A stretch of DNA of 5,854 bases from Clostridia bacterium DTU080 (GTDB lineage: Bacteria; Bacillota; Limnochordia; DTU080): the NCBI GenBank assembly GCA_001513395.1, contig LFTP01000250.1:1-5854 (forward strand), read 5' to 3'. Positions 1 through 5,795 of the stretch are shown piece after piece (position 1 is the stretch's first letter; each line of letters begins with the position of its first letter). The notes under the pieces were generated by a model. The model searched no databases, was not told the origin of the DNA, and saw nothing but the letters and a program-made list of their open reading frames with translations. The position numbers and the translations under genes were made by a program.

Positions 1-12
1 TATAAGAGACAG
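1..12. other. Residual Nextera/Tn5 mosaic-end adapter at contig edge
   Basis: The first twelve bases, TATAAGAGACAG, are identical to the last twelve bases of the 19-bp Tn5 mosaic end used in Nextera libraries. They sit at the very edge of the window and inside the galT frame, where they would add four residues (LSLI) that do not fit the GalT family after the conserved MMAMHQ segment. I infer untrimmed adapter rather than genomic sequence. A chance 12-mer match at exactly the first base is unlikely. Confidence 0.88.
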
Positions 13-807
13 CTGGTGCATGGCCATCATGTAAGGCATCGGCGCGTCAAACAGTGCGTCATAGCGCCTGACCACTTCTTGGAGGGCGCGGGCCAGTGAG
101 CGTCGCTCCTCGCTGTCGAGGTCTGGGAGTGCGTTGAGATGACGCTTAGGCATGACATGCACTTCATACGGGAAGCGGGCGAAAAAGGGCACAAAGGCGA
201 CGGTGTGCTCATCCTCCAGTAGGATCCGCCTGCCGTCCCGTTTTTCCTCGGCCAGGATATCACAGAACATGCAGCGCCCTGTAGTTGCATGGTGTTCCAA
301 GGCCTGATGCAGCTCCCGCTCAGGGATCGGAGGTATGTAGGGATAGGCATAGATCTGTCCGTGCGGATGGTGCAAGGTGACTCCCACGGCCTCTCCCCGG
401 TTCTCAAAAATGAAGACATATTCAACTCCCTCGCGATCCCCCAGCTCACGGAACCGATCAACCCAAACGTCGACGAGGCAGTACATCTTTTCTTCATCTA
501 GAGTGGTCAGGCTGCCTACGTGGTCGGCGGTATAGACCACGACTTCGCACTCACCCATCGCCTCGCGCACGGCGTACAGTTTCGTCCCTTCGACTTCCGG
601 CGGTTCAGGCTGAGGACGAAGTGACGGGAACTTGTTTTGAAAGACGGCGATATAGAAATCCGGAACAGGGATCTCCGTAGGGAAGTCGGCTGATTTCGTC
701 GGACAAATGGGACAAAACTCAGCAGGCGGCTTATACGTTCTGTCCTGTCGATGCGTAGCGGTGATCACCCACTGTCCCAACATCGGATTCCAACGCAGTT
801 CAGACAC
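1..807 (-). CDS. galT: Galactose-1-phosphate uridylyltransferase (GalT), C-terminus missing
   Basis: GalT is a cytoplasmic HIT-superfamily enzyme of the Leloir pathway. It exchanges UMP between UDP-glucose and galactose-1-phosphate through a covalent uridylyl-histidine. The frame opens with VSELRWNP, the family N-terminus. It has a CPIC pair at residues 32-35 (zinc-site type), the active-site HHPHGQ at 146-151 with H149 as the expected nucleophile, YAYPYIPPIP just after it, a second CxxC at 179-182, and FPYEVHVMPKRH further on. The GTG start at 807 is supported by a strong Shine-Dalgarno (GGGGAGGA, 816-823) eight bases upstream. About 265 genuine residues are present (down to base 13) against a usual 330-350, so roughly a fifth is missing beyond the window. 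The last four codons (bases 1-12) are adapter sequence. The gene overlaps the upstream small ORF by 8 nt, suggesting translational coupling. Identification is secure; I infer function from the intact active-site half. Confidence 0.95.
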   Translation of the reverse strand, partial: MSELRWNPMLGQWVITATHRQDRTYKPPAEFCPICPTKSADFPTEIPVPDFYIAVFQNKFPSLRPQPEPPEVEGTKLYAVREAMGECEVVVYTADHVGSLTTLDEEKMYCLVDVWVDRFRELGDREGVEYVFIFENRGEAVGVTLHHPHGQIYAYPYIPPIPERELHQALEHHATTGRCMFCDILAEEKRDGRRILLEDEHTVAFVPFFARFPYEVHVMPKRHLNALPDLDSEERRSLARALQEVVRRYDALFDAPMPYMMAMHQLSLI

Positions 808-949
808 TCTTTTCGTCCTCCCCGGAAGATGAAATCGTCTCTTCAGACTTCTTCGGCGCTGTTTGTTTGGCTTTTGACTCCCTGACATCGTCAGGGAAGT
901 ACAAAAGAACATAACGCCCGTCGTCTCGTATCAGACGCTTTTTCTTCAT
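800..949 (-). CDS. Small conserved-looking protein (49 aa) upstream of and overlapping galT
   Basis: The ORF starts at ATG 949, preceded by a good Shine-Dalgarno (GGGAGG, 957-962) seven bases away. It runs 49 codons to TGA at 802-800, inside the start of galT (8-nt overlap). The protein begins MKKKRLIRDDGRYVLLYFP, followed by a Lys/Glu/Ser-rich, probably disordered tail ending GEDEKSV. It has no signal peptide, membrane segment or cysteine motif. The strong ribosome-binding site, the clean stop-start overlap and the same orientation argue that it is really translated and may couple translation of galT. I do not recognise a named family, and no function can be assigned. It could alternatively serve mainly as a leader ORF for galT. 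Confidence 0.7.
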   Translation of the reverse strand: MKKKRLIRDDGRYVLLYFPDDVRESKAKQTAPKKSEETISSSGEDEKSV

Positions 950-1042
950 ATCACGGCCTCCCGTTGTGTCGCTGCTTTCATGAGCAGTGAGTACTTGCTC
1001 GGTTATTTACATGATCACCCTTTCAAGGCCGATCCCGTTACA
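950..1042. other. Gap upstream of the small ORF/galT unit; promoter expected, none clear
   Basis: This 93-bp stretch lies between the IscB relic and the start of the galT unit, so a minus-strand promoter should be here or further upstream inside the relic. Apart from the Shine-Dalgarno at 957-962, I see only a weak inverted repeat (GAGCA/TGCTC, 981-999). Sequences resembling -35 (TTGAAA) and -10 (TAAATA) boxes occur on the minus strand, but their spacing is too short for a normal sigma-70 promoter. Confidence 0.35.
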
Positions 1043-1429
1043 TTACATCAAAAACGTCCGTCGATCGTGAATCGCCCTAGTAACGTATCCTTCAGGGGAT
1101 TGACCGGCGGATGCTGAAAGACTGAGCGTCCCCGCTTGGACCGTCCGAGGAGTACCACTGATGGTACGACCCCGCCGGATCGCCTTAGCGATGATCATGG
1201 TGCTTTCGCACCGGATGGTCGGCGGCCAGGCCGGCAGTGCGGCTGCCCGGACAGTCTTCAGACACAGATCTGGGTCAGCAGGATCGTCAACGGCATACTC
1301 AACAACGATCGTGAATGGGTACCTGCGATACACCGCGGTTTTGTCTCGTTCGAGCAGTATCCGCGCCCTTGACGTATGTGTCGGCTGCAAGGGCTTCTTG
1401 TCGATGTCCAGCAAGAAAACCTTGTTCAG
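1043..1429 (-). pseudogene. iscB: IscB-type RRXRR/HNH nuclease, decayed N-terminal relic
   Basis: Reading the minus strand from the CTG at 1429, the frame gives NKVFLLDIDKKPLQP at its N-terminus, then a basic helix with SRARILL and the segment RRYPFTI (residues 35-41 from the CTG). This is the N-terminal PLMP region of IscB/RRXRR-domain nucleases, the RNA-guided proteins of IS200/IS605-group elements related to Cas9. The next family block, the first RuvC motif DPGSxTTGLA, appears only after a one-base shift near 1253, as CPGSRTAGLA (1253-1224), so the catalytic Asp is also replaced. That frame stops at TAA 1187-1185, while the original frame drifts on without recognisable similarity to TGA/TAA near 1043. 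No bridge helix, HNH domain or C-terminus is present, against a usual length of about 400-500 residues. There is no ATG at the expected start. It is clearly non-functional, and the IscB assignment rests on these recalled motifs. Confidence 0.72.
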
Positions 1430-1640
1430 GGCGTACTCGCCTCATCAATGGCAATGGTCTCCTCGCCAATGCTATCGAACGGTTTTTCAGGTGACACTGC
1501 CCTTTGCCTTGATCCGTGCTGTTTAACCACTCGCCGGAGCCCGGAGCCGGAGAAGCCTATGTCATTGGCGACTAACGCAGCTCGTCATCGGATGAACTGA
1601 GCACGGTTGAGCTGGCAACTGTCGCCGCACATGATCGATC
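1430..1640 (-). ncRNA. Probable omega RNA (HEARO) relic 5' of iscB
   Basis: IscB proteins are normally preceded on the same strand by a structured guide RNA (omega/HEARO RNA) of about 200-300 nt ending at or near the iscB start. The segment directly upstream of this relic carries conserved-looking blocks: GTGGTTAAACAGCACGG (1530-1514), ATTGGCGAGGAGACC (1470-1456), and a GGCG-AGTA-CGCC hairpin (1441-1430) abutting the start of the iscB frame. Position and orientation match the family arrangement. The 5' limit, where the guide would lie, is only approximate, and I could not fold the whole RNA. The assignment is by position and pattern memory, not by covariance search. Confidence 0.5.
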
Positions 1641-2007
1641 CTTGCAGACCGGTGAGGCCTGAGAAGGTCGATCAAGTTAAGTGCTCAACCAATGATAGCT
1701 CTTCAATCTGGGGCCGTCTCTTTCGTCACTTCGTTTTCTATAGGATCGGTCACTCAGCAAAGAAGACGCAAGATAAGCCTGCTCGATCGACAGAGCCCCT
1801 TGGTGTATCCTCTCCGAAGCTTATTCGAGCCTGGTCGGGTGAGATGGGTAACCCTATCTGTGCAACACGCCCGCTGCATTTCATACATTCCATGAGTTTT
1901 TGCCGTTTTCCTTGGAGCCTATGCTCCGTTTATGGGATTGTGTCAGGGTTGGGATCGGCAGGGATTGGCAACCTATGGGAGAAATGGAAGCTGAGTATCT
2001 GTCTGTA
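1641..2007. other. Gene-free stretch before the PHP gene, no recognisable content
   Basis: I translated this region mentally in both directions and found no frame with family-like sequence, codon bias or a plausible ribosome-binding site. There is a small hairpin, GGAGC-CTAT-GCTCC (1913-1926), without a T-tract. The plus-strand promoter for the PHP gene should lie here, but I see no convincing -35/-10 pair. The outer boundary of the IscB element and the omega-RNA guide are probably within 1641-1700. No terminal hairpin typical of IS200/IS605 ends could be pinned down. Confidence 0.4.
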
Positions 2008-2015
2008 AGAGGGTG
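2008..2015 (+). promoter_or_regulatory. Ribosome-binding site of the PHP phosphatase gene
   Basis: AGAGGGTG lies five bases before the ATG at 2021 and fixes that start. A second ATG at 2017 is in another frame and closer to the site, giving an unrelated 87-residue frame with no family features. Confidence 0.6.
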
Positions 2016-2020
2016 AATGA

Positions 2021-2878
2021 ATGCGGCTCGACTACCATGTTCATCTGGAATTCGACGACTATCAGTCTCCCATCCGCCTGGAAAAAGAGCGGTTGCTTCG
2101 CTATATCGAACAAGCCGAGGCAAGCGGTGTTGACGAGATCGGCATCAGCGAGCATTGCTATCGCTTTCGGGAGTTTAAGCCTGTCTTTGACCCGATGCTC
2201 TGTCATCCTGATCTTCCGCAGGCTGTGGCGGAGTTCTTCCGGCATGGATTCATCGATTCTCTTGACTCCTATGTAGATTTCCTTTTAGCTGCACAAGGCG
2301 AGGGCCTACGGATCAAAATAGGTTTGGAGGTGGACTTCATCCCTGAGTCCGCCGAATTGATAGGACAGATCCTGGCAGCCTATCCGTGGGATTATGTGAT
2401 TGGATCGGTCCACTTTCTCGGTACCTTCCCAGTGGATACGTCACCGCACGTCGGTTGGCCTGAGCGCGACGTGACGACTACCTATGAGGAGTACTTCAGC
2501 GTCTGGAAACGCGCCTGCGCTTCGAAGCTGTTTGATACCATGGCCCATCCGGACTTATTGAAGATATTCGGAGCCCGTCCCCCGGTCACCCCCCATAGGC
2601 TGTATGCGGACGCGGCTGAGGCTGCCAAACGGGCAGGCGTGGCCGTTGAAGTCAGCAGCGCCGGTTTACGCAAACCGGTAGGCGAGATCTATCCCGGGAA
2701 AGCCTTGCTGAGCGCCTTCCGCCAAGCGGGAGTGCCGATTACGATAGGCTCGGATGCCCACTGCGCCGAAGATGTCGGTCGTCAGCTTGATGAAGTGCGT
2801 CGGTGGGCGAACGAGGTGGGCTACACGTCAATTACTCGATTTGAGGGTCGCCGAGCCATCCAGGTGCCTCTCACCTAA
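2021..2878 (+). CDS. PHP-domain histidinol-phosphatase-type phosphoesterase
   Basis: This 285-residue protein belongs to the PHP family (polymerase and histidinol phosphatase), cytoplasmic metal-dependent phosphoesterases with a TIM-barrel-like fold and usually three metal ions. All expected ligands are visible: H6 and H8 in YHVHLE, H45 in SEHCYRF, E103 in GLEVDF, H131 in GSVHFL, H176 in AHPDL, and D245 and H247 in GSDAH. The VSSAGLRKPVGEIYP stretch (211-225) is typical of the HisK/HisJ-type branch, which dephosphorylates L-histidinol phosphate in histidine synthesis. Length (about 260-290) and architecture fit that branch. There are no other his genes here, so a broader phosphoesterase role is possible. 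The start is supported by AGAGGGTG at 2008-2015. The gene is intact and may be cotranscribed with the transporter 72 bp downstream. Confidence 0.9.
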   Translation: MRLDYHVHLEFDDYQSPIRLEKERLLRYIEQAEASGVDEIGISEHCYRFREFKPVFDPMLCHPDLPQAVAEFFRHGFIDSLDSYVDFLLAAQGEGLRIKIGLEVDFIPESAELIGQILAAYPWDYVIGSVHFLGTFPVDTSPHVGWPERDVTTTYEEYFSVWKRACASKLFDTMAHPDLLKIFGARPPVTPHRLYADAAEAAKRAGVAVEVSSAGLRKPVGEIYPGKALLSAFRQAGVPITIGSDAHCAEDVGRQLDEVRRWANEVGYTSITRFEGRRAIQVPLT

Positions 2879-2936
2879 ACGCCGGATTTCACTATTTTCG
2901 TCTCCCGCCATGTTTTTGGAGTTACGGGAAGGGACT

Positions 2937-2941
2937 GGAGG
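2937..2941 (+). promoter_or_regulatory. Ribosome-binding site selecting the TTG start of the transporter
   Basis: GGAGG ends nine bases before TTG 2951. No ATG or GTG in the transporter frame is available near it; the ATG at 2910 is in a different frame. This site therefore decides the unusual start. Confidence 0.7.
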
Positions 2942-2950
2942 TTAACACTG

Positions 2951-4138
2951 TTGCAGTATCTCGATCCGCTCGTCGGGCTCTTTTTGGCCAATCCCCTGCT
3001 CTTGCTGTTTGTGGTGATAGGTGTCGGTCACAAGATCGGTGACATACGTCTTGGCAGCTTTCGCTTGGGTGTGGCCGCCATTTTGTTTGTCGGCCTTGCT
3101 CTCGGTGCATTGCACCCGGAGCTTGGATTGCCTGAGATCGTTCATCAGTTGGGACTCGTTTTGTTCGTCTACGGCGTGGGCCTATCCTCAGGCCGGGCGT
3201 TTTTTACGGCCTTACGGGACCATGGAATTCGGGACATTTCCTTGGGAGTCTTCGTCTTGACCTTTGCTTGTCTGTTGTCGGCATGGATGAGCCGTCTGTT
3301 GCGTCTGCCGGCCACACTGGCCGCCGGGCTGTTTACGGGAAGCACCACTAATACCCCGGCATTGGCGGCGGTTATCGAGATACTGAAGTCCGGCGAGCAG
3401 CCCTTGACGGAGCGACTTCTGGCAGAACCCGTCGTTGGTTATTCGCTCACCTACCCCTTCGGGGTCATAGGCGTCATTCTTGCCATCCATATGTTCTCGA
3501 TCATCTGGCGTGTCGACTTTGCGCAGGAGACTCAAGAGTATGCGGCCTCACTGTCCGACCAAGGGCATCACTCGTCTTCAGATCATGAAGACGACGGGCT
3601 GAACTTACTGAGCATGCCCTTGGGCATCTGCTTAGGGGTGTTGCTGGGTTTGGTGCCCATTCCGCTCCCGGGCGGTCTTTCTTTCCGTCTGGGCTTCGTG
3701 GGCGGTCCTCTTATCGTCGCCTTAATCCTTGGCCGATTGCATCGTACGGGCCGTATTGCATGGGGCATGCCTGAGCATGTGACCCACACCCTAAGACGTC
3801 TGGGCATTGCTTTGTTTTTGGCCGGTATCGGCACCAGCTCAGGATATGCCTTCGCTTCCACTTTCAAGGAATTGGGACCCTTGGTTTTGTTGGGCGGTGC
3901 GGTCGTCACCTTTCTCTACAGCAGCCTGACTCTGTTCATCTATCACAAGTTGCTGAAAGTGCCCATGGCTCTAGCGATAGGTTTTCTGTCAGGCTTGCAG
4001 ACTCAACCGGCCGCTTTGGTCTATTCCAACGAGCGATCTCAATCCGATCTACCCAATTTGAGCTACGCTATTGCCTATCCTGTAGGTATGATAGTTAAGA
4101 TAATACTGGCTCAGATTCTTTTCAGGCTTTACACCTGA
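2951..4138 (+). CDS. Short AspT/YidE-type two-repeat membrane transporter without RCK domains
   Basis: The 395-residue integral membrane protein has two homologous hydrophobic halves of the aspartate-alanine exchanger (AspT/YidE/YbjL duplication) type. The first half carries GLFTGSTTNTPAL (126-138) and YSLTYPFG (164-171). The second carries GFLSGLQTQPAAL (344-356) and YAIAYPVGM (372-380). In AspT itself such proteins exchange amino or dicarboxylic acids across the cytoplasmic membrane; the substrate here is unknown. Each half has about four to five helices (for example 13-26, 38-54, 65-78, 97-112, 165-187; 222-237, 246-262, 283-300, 310-332, 373-392). Canonical members are about 560 residues, with two TrkA-C/RCK-C domains between the halves. 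Here only a His/Asp/Ser-rich linker (about 190-216) joins them. The start is TTG with GGAGG nine bases upstream. It lies 72 bp after the PHP gene on the same strand, and its stop is four bases from the end of intron B. Family placement is good; function is inferred. Confidence 0.85.
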   Translation: MQYLDPLVGLFLANPLLLLFVVIGVGHKIGDIRLGSFRLGVAAILFVGLALGALHPELGLPEIVHQLGLVLFVYGVGLSSGRAFFTALRDHGIRDISLGVFVLTFACLLSAWMSRLLRLPATLAAGLFTGSTTNTPALAAVIEILKSGEQPLTERLLAEPVVGYSLTYPFGVIGVILAIHMFSIIWRVDFAQETQEYAASLSDQGHHSSSDHEDDGLNLLSMPLGICLGVLLGLVPIPLPGGLSFRLGFVGGPLIVALILGRLHRTGRIAWGMPEHVTHTLRRLGIALFLAGIGTSSGYAFASTFKELGPLVLLGGAVVTFLYSSLTLFIYHKLLKVPMALAIGFLSGLQTQPAALVYSNERSQSDLPNLSYAIAYPVGMIVKIILAQILFRLYT

Positions 4139-4147
4139 TGCATCGGG

Positions 4148-5429
4148 TCACACCGCCGGGCATACGATTTTCATACCGCGGCGCTTGATGTAGCATCTCC
4201 GGAAGCGTCGATGTTGATCAAGCGGCGACACGAGTCCAAGTGTACAGAAGAAGGACTTCTTGAAGGCATATGTGAGGCTCCCTGCATCCCACCGGGGGCC
4301 TCGTCCGTTTGTGGCGGACTTCCATGCCCGGGCTTCCGTCAGTCCGCGTTTCATCAGGTTACAAGCCCGAGTGTAGGTACGGTTCCAACGTCACCGGATG
4401 AGACATCACAGTCTCCGGCGGATCCGGCCGTCAAGCTCCTCAAAGACGTTCTTCACCTGCGCAAACCGGAAGCAGTCGCCCCAACCGCGTACAGGCGGAG
4501 CAAGCTCGCCCGCGGTTCGTTTGAGGCTCCATCCCCTACCACGGCGAAGGAGTTCCTTCACTCTCCCCTTGAGCCGTTTCACTGATTCTGGCGCTACTTT
4601 GAGCCGCGGCCTCACGTGAAAGGTCATGGAGTAGCTGAGGGATCTCCGCCGCCAAGGGCGATTGACCGCGCTTTTCTCACGGTTGACCTTGAGCTTGAGT
4701 TGACGCTCCAAGAACCGGGTGATCGATTCCATGACTCGCCCTCCGGCCCGACGAGACTGCACATAAGTCTTGTTATCGTCGGCATATCGGCAGCAGGCAT
4801 GTCCTCGTCTTTCCGGTTCTTTGTCCGGCTCATCCTGAAAAGTGTTGGACACCAAGGGAGAGAGCAGGCCGCCTTGCGACGTTCCTTCTCGCCGGACCGA
4901 TACGAGACCGCCCTGCATCATTCCCGCTTGCAGGTATCGGCGTATCAGTCTCAGGACTCGTTGGTCACTGACCAGTAGAGCTATACGCGAGATCAAAACA
5001 CCGTGGTTGACGCTCGAGGAACCTATGCCCACAACCCAGCGCTTGCCCGCACTCACGTGCGCCTGCGCCTGCAGTACGGCATTGTGAGTGCTTCGCCCGA
5101 GTCGAAAACCGTAGCTGTACTCATATAAGCGCGGTTCGACGATCGATGACAATACTTGATACAACGCCTGCTGGATAAGTCAGTCCGGGACCGTCGCAAT
5201 GCCCAACATACGGGTTTCCGTTACCGCACGGAAGCCGGCCTGTACGTTCCTTCCAGCGGTTCTTCCTTGATACGGGGCCATCCCTTATGTAGGTACGGAA
5301 GCAGCTCATCGACGTTCATGCCGTCGACTCCGGCTGCTCCCTTATTGGTCCTGACGCGAGGTAACGCCCGCTATCTTCCGAGCGGGCTTTTGGCATCTCA
5401 GCCGTATCGGTCTGTACCTCTTCCGCCAT
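4148..5429 (-). pseudogene. ltrA: Group II intron reverse transcriptase/maturase, disrupted
   Basis: LtrA-type proteins combine reverse transcriptase, thumb/maturase and often C-terminal DNA-binding or endonuclease regions. The natural start is ATG 5429 (MAEEVQTDTAEMPKARS), with AGGAGC at 5446-5441. Around 5375-5346 a deletion or frameshift moves to RVRTNKGAAGVDGM. TAA at 5223-5221 and another shift follow, then RMLGIATV. TGA 5182-5180 replaces a residue before LIQQAL. The long open part (5164-4409) keeps YGFRLGRS, EGTSQGGLLSPL and the catalytic YADD (4786-4775). However, the other active-site block, normally VDxDLEKFFDRVNHD, reads VGIGSSSVNHG, about four residues shorter and lacking the first catalytic Asp. 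The thumb (VAPESVKRLKGR onwards) is intact. Two more TGA codons (4408-4406, 4393-4391) precede the same-frame C-terminus (RGLTEARAWKSATNGRG), which reads to TGA 4150-4148 through domain V. It is a pseudogene with at least four stops and two frame changes. Confidence 0.92.
4151..4185 (-). ncRNA. Degenerate group II intron domain V of intron B
   Basis: Just before the 3' end of intron B the minus strand carries an AGC followed by CGCCG, then a hairpin segment with an AAAA loop, closing with CGGCG and GTGTGA. This is the order of a domain V (catalytic AGC, lower stem, upper stem with a short loop, return strand). Pairing in the upper stem relies on G-U pairs, so it is probably damaged. The sequence overlaps the last codons of the RT frame. 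Directly after GTGTGA comes CCCGAT, with no domain VI hairpin between them. Confidence 0.5.
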
Positions 5430-5795
5430 CGAAACTCAAGGCTCCTATCCCGGCACTGCATCTTTCGGCCTTCGGCCAACTCGAGCGGCCTACTATGCCG
5501 TCCGCTGCCGTCCGTCGATCCAACCCGACCTCCCCGGGCAATGGGCATCTACCTTCGCGCCTATGCCCGCCGAATATACGACTACGTATGGGTACGGGGC
5601 TTTGACGATACGTGCCTTCTCACCCAGTGCGGGCGCCTCCTATGCGATTCCTGTTCGTCAGACCGGCAATCTGCCTGCGGCTTCCTTCATATTCCACCTC
5701 ACGATGGACACCCTTGTCGTCCGGCTGACAGTTCCCTCCATCGGGTGCGCAGGAGAATCTCACTCCCAAGTAAACGCGCTATGCCGAGCGCACAC
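5430..5795 (-). ncRNA. 5' RNA domains (I-III) of group II intron B
   Basis: The transcript strand begins GTGTGCGCTCGGCAT. It contains blocks I recognise from bacterial ORF-carrying group II introns, including GTGAGGTGGAATATGAAGG (5702-5684), CTGACGAACAGGAATC (5661-5646), CACTGGGTGAGAAGG, and GCATAGTAGG before the ORF leader. These correspond to the ribozyme scaffold that recognises exons and docks domain V. At 366 nt the region is shorter than many such introns, so part of domain I may be lost. I have not folded it, and exon-binding sequences are not assigned. Confidence 0.75.

Larger units (their letters stand above)
4142..5795 (-). mobile_element. Group II intron B, degenerate but with both ends recognisable
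   Basis: Reading the minus strand, the element starts GTGTGCG at 5795, the bacterial group II 5' consensus. It continues through about 366 nt of intron RNA (domains I-III), then the intron-encoded reverse transcriptase (in domain IV, 5429 downward), a degenerate domain V (about 4185-4151), and ends ACCCGAT at 4142. Total length is 1,654 nt, short for an ORF-carrying intron of about 1.9-2.3 kb, because of deletions in the ORF and apparent loss of domain VI. The 3' flank begins GCATCAGGTG and is the antisense of the transporter's last codons. The upstream flank is not ordinary exon but the 3' end of another intron. The element cannot move on its own, and splicing through a bulged-A branch looks impossible. 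Boundary confidence is good at 5795, moderate at 4142. Confidence 0.82.

Noticed and set aside
27..497. A 156-residue minus-strand open frame.
   Set aside because: It is an out-of-frame shadow of galT, whose real frame is open to the window edge and carries all family motifs.
981..999. Inverted repeat GAGCA/TGCTC upstream of the galT unit, considered as an operator.
   Set aside because: The arms are only 5 bp with no associated promoter; a chance occurrence is likely.
1961..1990. Possible TTGGGA/CCTATG promoter for the PHP gene.
   Set aside because: The -10 box matches the consensus at only two positions; not supportable.
1607..2008. A 133-residue plus-strand open frame between the IscB relic and the PHP gene.
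   Set aside because: There is no ribosome-binding site and no recognisable motif or plausible composition, and it overlaps the probable omega RNA in antisense. I treat it as a chance frame.
4391..5182. Three of the stops inside the RT frame are TGA, at places where Arg or Trp is expected, hinting at a recoded genetic code.
   Set aside because: The small ORF and the transporter in this same window end with TGA. The RT also has TAA, frameshifts and a lost catalytic Asp, and CGA-to-TGA or TGG-to-TGA are the usual transitions of a decaying gene.
4211..5605. Several plus-strand open frames of 73-149 residues over the intron.
   Set aside because: They are antisense to the RT pseudogene and intron RNA domains, with Ser/Pro/Arg-rich shadow compositions and no family features.
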